From Eleginops maclovinus (lineage: Eukaryota > Chordata > Actinopteri > Perciformes > Eleginopidae), in contig NC_086357.1 of assembly GCF_036324505.1 (NCBI RefSeq), forward strand, positions 29,068,293 through 29,132,292: a stretch of 64,000 nt of DNA. Reading direction: 5' to 3'. Position 1 is the first letter of the stretch. The number at the start of each line of letters is the position of its first letter. Below are positions 57,501-64,000 of this stretch, piece after piece. The notes under the pieces are model-generated. The model was not told the origin of the DNA, ran no database searches, and saw only the letters and a program-made list of their open reading frames with translations. Position numbers and translations under genes: made by a program.

Positions 57501-60500
57501 CGTGAATTCTGGTGGTTTAATTTAGCTTCTATTTTATTCCAAGTTTAGCGCAAACACAGTGGTTTATGTGATAAAATAACGTGTATGCTTACCTTCGCAT
57601 GTATCTCTGGATGCACCGACTGCAAATGTCGTTTCAAATTTGTCGTGTTTTTTCCAGTTATTTTGGCTCCACACGGCTGGCAGGTGGTCTTGTTTTCATT
57701 AGTATGATAAGTAAAGTGTGACCAGATATCAATTCTTCTTTTTCTTCCCAGTTCTGACATTTCTTTAGGCTAATTCTTTAAGTCATTTGCCGCCCTTTGA
57801 AATGACTGCTGCAAAAAGGCTGCTTCTACGAGACTCGCTCTGATTGGACTTTTTCTTCTTCTTCTTTATGGCGGTTGGCAACTAACTTTTGATTGGATTT
57901 CTTCCCAACTTGTCACACAAAAAAAGTAATTCTGATGGGATCTCTTCTCCATTCGTCCCTCCCTAATATGTTCGTCTTATTTTTATTCGTTGACTAACGT
58001 GTCCGTTATATTAGTCACAGTCTTCGTCATCATATCTGACTTTTTATTTAGTTTTTATTTAGTTTCCGTCCGTGAAAAAGGTTCGTTGACGAATATTTTT
58101 CGTCATAGTCTTCGTCAACGAAATTAACACTGTCACACACTGCAGGAACCCTGGTCATTAGCTCACAGACTGCAGGAACCCTGGTCATTAGCTCACACAC
58201 TGCAGGAACCCTGGTCATTAGCTCACAGACTGCAGGAACCCTGGTCATTAGCTCACACACTGCAGGAACCCTGGTCATTAGCTCACACACTGCAGGAACC
58301 CTGGTCATTAGCTCACAGACTGCAGGAACCCTGGTCATTAGCTCACACACTGCAGGAACCCTGGTCATTAGCTCACAGACTGCAGGAACCCTGGTCATTA
58401 GCTCACACACTGCAGGAACCCTGGTCATTAACATGCGATGTGTGATAAACCATTTTTTTTGTAATTCTACTAAAACAACCTTTTTCTAATCTCTCTAAAC
58501 CTTAATACGTTCTCTTGAATGCTGCTCCTGATTTGTAGCCGTGGTTGTGTACTTATTGTCTGTATTCGTATTGCTACGTTGTGCTTTTACTCAGTATGTA
58601 ACATGCTAAACGATTACCTGCTATGTGGCTTTGCTGTAACACTGATAACGTGCCGGCTGTGCGACCAATAAAGAGTTCTGATTCTGATTATTTAGGAACT
58701 TTCAAAATGTGTTATTTGTGTTTTTATCAGCTGGATAAATCCGTCATCACAGGGATAGCCACCGGTGACCCAGCAGCCAGAAACAAGAGTCTGATCAAAG
58801 TGTGGTGCAAGAAGGAGACCAACACGGTGAGATGCATCCCATACTGTAACACACACAGTAAACACACACACAGTAAACACACACACTGTGGTTACCCTGC
58901 TGTTAATCACTGATGTTGTCCGGCTGTGACCACAGGCTGTGAGCTCATGCTGTTATTTTATAAAGCAGGACCGCTACGTTTTCAGAGATCATCACGGTGA
59001 CTTCCTAATTACCATTGCCTTTCTGTTGTTGCCGGGCAGACTTTCTGGAACGTGACAGTGGAGAGCTGCAGCGCCGGAATCGTCTGCTGGGAGGACGGAA
59101 ACCTGACCTGGACCCAGATGAACTCGTCCTGGACCGACTACCAGCAGAGATGTAAGCATGCAGTCTGAGTCTCTGAGGATCTGAGGCTGAGTGATATATG
59201 AGACACAGCAGCTCCTTCAGGCTGGGATGTCCACACAATCCCCTCCTTTCAGTCCTCAGTGACTCAGCGGAGGGTTTCTACCTGCTCAAAGGCTCCATTC
59301 ATGTTGCTGCTGAAGCACCTGAGGGCCGCCTGACCAGAACAGAAACCCCCTTAAAACACAGGCCTTTGTGTGGGGTTTAAAAAACAGGATAACATCATCA
59401 GAATGACAGGCCCTGTGCAGGCTGCAGAAACTGTTGAAGGTTTGAGCTGAGGCTAAGGCTGTAGAAGTATCCCTGGGACAGCAACACTACTTCTGAAGTG
59501 TATTCTAAGCTAAAGGCAGATACTTATAGATAAATACTTTTCCTTACATACCAAAGAAGGACTGAAGGGGATTTTATGTGGATTTATGGATTGGTTTGGT
59601 TCTGGTCTTTCTCAAATGACAAATGTTTGAGCAGCTGTACATCTCAAAGAAAGGCTGTGACTCCCACTGATGAGACCAGCCTTCAGTAGACGCTCTGATG
59701 CTGGTCCTCTCTCCGCAGGCAAACTTAATGCTGGTCCTCTCTCTGCAGGCAAACTTAATACTGGTCCTCTCTCTGCAGGTAAACACATCTTCGCCAACGT
59801 GAACCTCCCGGACCTGGTGGTGGGCCTGATTCTGCTGGCCCTGTCCCTCTTCGTCCTCTGCTCCTGCCTCATCCTCATCGTCAAGCTGCTCAACTCCATG
59901 CTGAAGGGCCAGGTGGCCGTGGTCATCAAGAAGGTGCTCAACACAGGTAACTAAAACCACTTTGTGTTGACGACCTCAACCTCCAGCCTGTCTGATAGTC
60001 AGCTCACCTCCATGCATGGTGATGCCTGATGAGCAGCACAGGTACAGACCTCCTGCTGCTGCTTCTGACTCACATGCAGGTCCACCCGTCCTGCAGCATG
60101 ATGGAGGAGCTGAGGCACAAACACCGCTGTGAGGAAACTCCTGGAGATATATATATATTTCAGAACTCTTTAACACATAATAACACAAGACACAGAAGAG
60201 CGCTGGACCCTGAGCTCAGGGTAATCCCTTTGAGAGAGCCAGCAGTCTTCATGGAGCGTTCAAAGCGTCCTACACCAAAGGGATGGAGGGTCATACCATG
60301 AGGGGTAAGGGCTGACTCTCCAGAGGGCCTCCTGTAATGCTCTCCTGTTCCCTGCAGACTTCCCATTCCCCTTCGCCTGGGTCACTGGATACCTCGCCAT
60401 GTTTGTGGGGGCGGGGATGACCTTCATCGTTCAGAGCAGCTCCGTCTTCACCTCCGCCATAACGCCTCTAGTTGGTAAGACTTTGGGTGAAATATATTGT

Positions 60501-61726
60501 TAATCACATCATTACTTTTCTCTCAAACCGTCTAATACTTCAGACGTCACTCAAAGATATATATTTTAAACCTTCCAAAACTGAGCTGTATAAACTGTGT
60601 GATACTCATATCACATGGATAATTACTTTATTAAATGGTAGATTGAGAGATATAGCAATGTTTTTTTTAGCATTCATATCTTTAACGATAGGAATAAACC
60701 ATTACTGTAATAAAACCGATTCAATAAGTACAATGTGACTCCCTTCTTATATTGGTATAAATCATTTAAATGTGTTTTATTTCATTTTAAAATAGAGCAA
60801 CTAAACAGTAAATAATTATCTTGGTGGCTTTGAATTCTTGTCTCTTCCTCCTCCAGGTATCGGAGTCATCAGCCTGGAGAGAGCGTACCCTCTGACGCTG
60901 GGATCCAACATTGGCACGACCACCACGGCTATCCTGGCTGCTATGGCCAGCCCCGGAGAGACCCTGGAGAACTCGCTGCAGGTGAGAGGCTGGAGGCATC
61001 TCAAAGCCTCTGCTCTGTGTGTTGTATCTGTTAGCTATGGAAGGAGAACAGTGGTAGCGCGGTAGTTAGCTTTTAGCCTTTAGCAGCTAACTGTAACATG
61101 TTAGCATGCTAATGTTAGCTTATGACTCCGAGTGGTGGACTGATACTTCCTCACAGCTCTGATTTGTGTTCCTGCAGATCGCTCTTTGCCACTTCTTCTT
61201 CAACATCATGGGGATCATGCTCTGGTACCCCATCCCGTTCATGCGGCTGCCCATCCGGCTGGCCCGCGGCCTGGGGAACCACACGGCCCAGTATCGCTGG
61301 TTCGCCGCGTTCTACCTCTTCCTCTGCTTCCTGGTCCTTCCTCTGGGCGTCTTCGGGCTCTCTCTGGCCGGCTGGCAGGTCCTGGTCGGCGTGGGCGTTC
61401 CCATCGTGGCGCTGGTGGTCTTCGTGATCGTCGTGAACGTGATGCAGTCGCGCTGCAAACGCTTCCTGCCCGGGATCCTGCGGACCTGGGAGTTCCTGCC
61501 GCGGCCGCTGCACTCCATGGAGCCGTGGGACGCCATGGTGACGTCACTGTCCGGGTTCTGCGGGAGGCGCTGCTGCTGCTGCTGCAAGTGCTGCAGGAGC
61601 GACCAGGAGGAAGAGGAGGAGGAGGGGAAGAGGAGGAACAGCAGGAAGAGTCTGGAGATGTACGACAATCACGGCATGTCGAAAGAAGAGGACACGGTGG
61701 ATGCAGTGAAGGCCACTAACCTCTAG
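50843..61726 (+). CDS. slc34a2: Sodium-phosphate cotransporter NaPi-IIb (12 coding exons)
   Basis: This encodes a 639-residue SLC34 transporter, predicted to import phosphate with sodium across apical epithelial membranes. Coding exons are 50843-50888, 50982-51107, 51312-51440, 51562-51705, 52102-52213, 52292-52487, 58731-58826, 59040-59151, 59779-59946, 60358-60474, 60857-60981 and 61178-61726, all GT-AG and phase-consistent. The two SLC34 signature repeats are VQSSSTSSS (Q132) and VQSSSVFTS (Q402), each followed by a G(A/S)NIGT segment. The start MAPRPELG resembles human IIb (MAPWPELG). The large extracellular loop (about 284-321) has sequons at N287, N304 and N311 and cysteines C293, C299 and C321. 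The tail has a CCCCCKCC cluster near 590, typical of IIb, then an acidic run, and ends ATNL, a possible class I PDZ ligand. It is shorter than human IIb (690) mainly in the tail. Intron 6 holds a minisatellite and a hAT element. The exon 9 acceptor is triplicated. Which teleost paralogue (2a or 2b) this is cannot be told here. Confidence 0.96.
51128..51162. repeat. (CA)n near slc34a2 exon 2 donor
   Basis: About 17 CA units starting 20 bp after the exon 2 donor. A GT tract at 51511-51545 ends about 15 bp before the exon 4 acceptor, and a short CA run follows the exon 4 donor. Confidence 0.9.
52508..53695. repeat. 30-bp minisatellite in slc34a2 intron 6, left part
   Basis: About 39 units of GAACCCTGGTCATTAGCTCA plus CAGACTGCAG or CACACTGCAG, starting about 20 bp after the exon 6 donor. 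Only the G/C position varies regularly. The minus strand stays open as a ten-residue [15 protein letters not shown] frame, which I regard as an artefact. The array is interrupted by the hAT element and resumes at 58133. Confidence 0.98.
54918..57760 (-). pseudogene. BED-zinc-finger hAT transposase, one frameshift
   Basis: Three exons on the minus strand: 57593-57760 (56 codons), 56169-56854 and 54918-56023, with donors AAG|GTAAGC and GCG|GTGAGC and acceptors CTCACAG| and TTATTAG|. Exon 1 is a BED finger with C27, C30, H45 and H50. Exon 2 carries the first two catalytic aspartates, D176 in GLDLW and D245 in VITDNGSN. Exon 3 has CVVHTIQL and [11 protein letters not shown], the usual C..H and RW motifs. 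The C-terminal dimerisation region ([20 protein letters not shown]) is in another frame: the first frame ends at 55093, and the shift must lie near 55105-55140, around DTGTDFL. Otherwise no lesion is seen, so inactivation looks recent. An intact relative would be about 650 residues. Function of the broken copy is not expected. Confidence 0.88.
56985..57515. repeat. Duplicated block of about 230 bp within hAT intron 1
   Basis: 56988-57220 and 57260-57513 share GAAATTATCCA, AGCAATTAAAGCATGTTATA, GGCTAGTTAGAGATAATCCT, TTTTGCCTAGCGAAC and TAGCTTCTAGGCT in the same order, with perhaps 10-15% differences. Confidence 0.85.
58133..58432. repeat. 30-bp minisatellite in slc34a2 intron 6, right part
   Basis: Ten further units of the array that starts at 52508, with the same G/C two-state variation. 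They are separated from it only by the hAT insertion. Confidence 0.98.
58540..58692 (+). repeat. Retroposon 3' end
   Basis: Ends CCAATAAAGAGTTCTGATTCTGATTA, here shown as CCAATAAAGAGTTC followed by a TTCTGA tail, which resembles the 3' ends of fish non-LTR retrotransposons. Only about 150 bp is present and the family is not identified. Confidence 0.45.
59697..59778 (+). promoter_or_regulatory. Triplicated 3' splice site before slc34a2 exon 9
   Basis: Three tandem copies of a 30-bp unit, each with GCTGGTCCTCTCT(C/T)(C/T)GCAG or ACTGGTCCTCTCTCTGCAG, place acceptor AGs at 59717-59718, 59747-59748 and 59777-59778. The unit runs over the splice junction and includes about nine exon bases (GCAAACTTA, from GTAAACACA). 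Using the first or second AG would add 20 or 10 residues in frame with no stop, and C321 is kept because T+GC and T+GT both encode Cys. TTAAT words between copies could act as branch sites. Confidence 0.85.
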
Positions 61727-61894
61727 GGGTCCAGACCCGCTGGTTCTGAATGTCATCACCTATTTTTATATTTTGTATCGTGTGTTTCAGAGGTCGTCGG
61801 TTTATTTTCTCTAACTTCAAGCATTGAAATTTAAAATATTTAATGTAACATTTGAGATATTGTTGTCAGTATTGAAGACTTTATGATATTGTAA

Positions 61895-61900
61895 ATTAAA
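61895..61900 (+). terminator. ATTAAA polyadenylation signal, slc34a2
   Basis: The common ATTAAA variant lies 169 bp after the stop in AT-rich sequence. Confidence 0.55.
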
Positions 61901-61919
61901 AACAAATCCTATTTTTAAA

Positions 61920-64000
61920 AGCAGAGGTTCATTCTTTTCTTCCACTTTTACACCGCCTGTAAAGATGAACACGTTGCCTTCTTTTAACGTGTTCTCATGT
62001 ATGTGTCATATAGAAAGCACACAGATGGTTTGAGGTCAAGGTTAATTATTAATAGATGTAATCAGAGGCATCTTAAATCGGAGGATTGCTCTGATATCTG
62101 ATTTCCTTTGAACAGCAGTATCTGACTTCAGACGGAAACATCGGGCAAAGTCCGTCTGCTATAAAATCCAGGTATAATAATGGGTTTAATAGGTAGTGCC
62201 TGATTACTGATTATGAGACAATGGTAGTGACCAATCTACGGAGGAGGATTTCGGTCATTCTCTTGGTCACATGACCAAAAGGGAGATATCCAATATCTGA
62301 CTTTTGTCTCATAATTTAGATTTCTTTTTCGCTTTTCGGATTTTATTTTTCTCAAAATCTCAAATTTCTGACTTTGGAGAAAATAATCAGAATTCTGAGA
62401 TTTTCAGAGAAACAAAAGTCTCAGGGCAACAATATTTTTCAGAAGTTTTAGATTAAAGTAAGAACTTGGTCTTTAATCTCAAAACACAAACACCAAAATC
62501 ACTTTTGGTCGGATCTCTTTTTTCTTTGAAAGTATCGGGTCCGATCTGTCAGGGTGGTTAAGATGACCTGGTTAGTAAAGCTGCTGTTATTGTCTGACCT
62601 CGTTAGTCCAATCACAGTAAAGTCCCCCCTTAGCATGTGCATCACACGTTAACAGCGTGTCGGGCATCGTCCTCACATCTCTGGGAGCAGCGTACTGATG
62701 TGAAAGCAGTTTCATATCAAAGTCCAGAAGCATGTGAGGTCTATTTCTAAATAACCTACAGACAAGTTCCAGGTACACAAGGCAGAGATGGAGAACAGGC
62801 AGGAAGATTTAATGGAGTAATAAAATGTAATCCACATCAGCTGAGAGCCTTTCACCTCAGAGATGTAGTCAGTCAGATTATTGTACACACGCTGGCTGAA
62901 TAAGATCGGGCTGCAGATCTGAGCGGGTTAAAGAGCAGGACTATAATTTACTCTGATATTAAATCTCCTTTATGTCTTTGAATTTGAATTAGAAATGTAA
63001 AAAGTGACGGTATAGAATAAAATGTATATGTATGAATAAAACGGTCTGTCTGTGTCTGTCTGTGTCTGTCTGTCTGTCTGAGAAGCAGACTGGGGGTGAA
63101 CAGAGGGTGTTCTTAATGCACCACAGTGAACATGATGCTGATAGTCTTGTCCTGCAGGGCTCAGGAGCTCGCCCCGGCTCCTTCTCCGGTCCTCCCCCTC
63201 AGTCCTCCTCTGATATGGATCAGATTGTTTATGGTATCTCTTTTACAGCATTAACAACCACAGAGCTAATCTGAGTATCAACGGTAGCTGAAGGTTTACA
63301 GTTTACAGCTGCAGGTGAAGGTCCACAGAGACGGTCACCTGAGGACAGACACACACTCCGACACTCAGATACCCCTCTGGCTTTCTGAGTTATGTCTGTC
63401 AGGACGTCCAAGATGAACTGTTTCAGTATAAAGATCATCACTTCCTTAAACGTTAGGTTCATTTAGACATAGAAGGTGACCAGTACCAGAGTACCAGCTC
63501 TGTGGTGGTACTGGTGGGTCGACCATACCCTCCCCCTGAATCCCAGAACTACTACCCCACTCCCCCACACGTTCTGAAACTCTGACAGTGCTTCTATTCA
63601 AGGCGCTTACTACAGTGACTCCCTGTCAGTGTGTGAATGTGTTCATTGAGATCAGTGTAATTTAGATGGTATTTCAATGGGCTTCTTCGTTTAATTGCAG
63701 GTTGCAGACATTGAGTAGAGGTGAGTTACAGGAGACGCTGTCCTCTCTGATGTACTGAGACTGTTCAGTAACTCAGACAAGTTTCAAATCAATATTACAG
63801 ACGTGATTGTGTCTGTGACTTGATGCAACTCACTTTTAGTCCTTCATGGTGTTTAATCTCTCTGGGTTCAGTGAAAACCCTGAAGAGTGAGATGTGTGAA
63901 AGCTGTAAATCCATTGAGAGGATTGTCAGGGTTTATTGAAGCTGGTCAAAGTTAACCATCGACTGCAAGTTTAATATTATCAGTTATTCAAGGTCTTACT
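61920..64000. other. Downstream intergenic DNA
   Basis: Contains degenerate CTGACTTT/AAAGTC words at about 62290-62460 and a TGTC run at 63050-63080. No gene is recognised. Confidence 0.45.

Larger units (their letters stand above)
53696..58132 (-). mobile_element. hAT transposon in slc34a2 intron 6
   Basis: The 4437-bp element begins CAGTGTTAATTTTGAC and ends AAATTAACACTG, giving a 12-bp perfect inverted repeat, CAGTGTTAATTT. The 8-bp target duplication TCACACAC is perfect (53688-53695 and 58133-58140), as expected for hAT. Subterminal DNA on the left is full of TTAGTCTTAGTCTAGTTTTA-type repeats, likely transposase-binding sites. It encodes a three-exon BED-hAT transposase antisense to slc34a2, broken by one frameshift. 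Intron 1 of the transposase contains a duplicated block of about 230 bp. Confidence 0.96.

Overview
This window is vertebrate nuclear DNA, almost certainly from a teleost fish. The evidence is spliced GT-AG genes, many long pure (CA/GT)n tracts, Tc1, hAT and piggyBac elements, and dispersed fragments typical of fish genomes (recognised from memory, not searched). There are two confident host genes, both on the + strand and both in the right 26 kb. The left 38 kb has no host gene I can support.

Layout. 1-38,020 is gene-poor. It holds a Tc1-like transposon with an open transposase frame (709-2254), a purine-rich minisatellite (4922-5862), a piggyBac-derived foldback element (about 8669-10120), a 37-bp minisatellite at three loci (13.2-16.4, 30.2-32.2 and 34.9-37.5 kb) attached to a dispersed inverted-repeat element, a purine-rich low-complexity kilobase (17.1-18.06 kb), a 126-bp-arm hairpin followed by a 27-bp minisatellite (23.1-24.2 kb), and several (CA)n tracts.

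38,064-42,465 is an eight-exon pancreatic elastase of the CELA3 (ela3l) type, 271 residues, with an intact His-Asp-Ser triad, a TATA box just upstream and an AATAAA signal downstream. Its fourth intron holds a 1.1-kb non-autonomous hAT element. 43,564-45,165 is a second Tc1 copy with complete ends but a stop at codon 14. 45.2-50 kb is intergenic and holds a (GT)n-(GTGA)n tract, a 57-bp minisatellite and a 24-bp minisatellite.

50,843-61,726 is slc34a2, the type IIb sodium-phosphate cotransporter, with twelve coding exons and 639 residues. Its sixth intron contains a 30-bp minisatellite split by a 4.4-kb hAT transposon, with a perfect 8-bp target duplication. The acceptor of its ninth coding exon is present three times at exact 30-bp steps, all in frame. 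61.9-64 kb holds nothing I recognise as a gene.

Both host genes are expected to act in the digestive tract (secreted protease and apical phosphate uptake). I see no sign that they form a functional unit beyond being neighbours. The most testable observations are the triplicated in-frame splice acceptor in slc34a2, the Tc1 pair with complementary defects, and the minisatellite whose orientation follows the arm of its host element. I did not find a clearly new multi-gene system.
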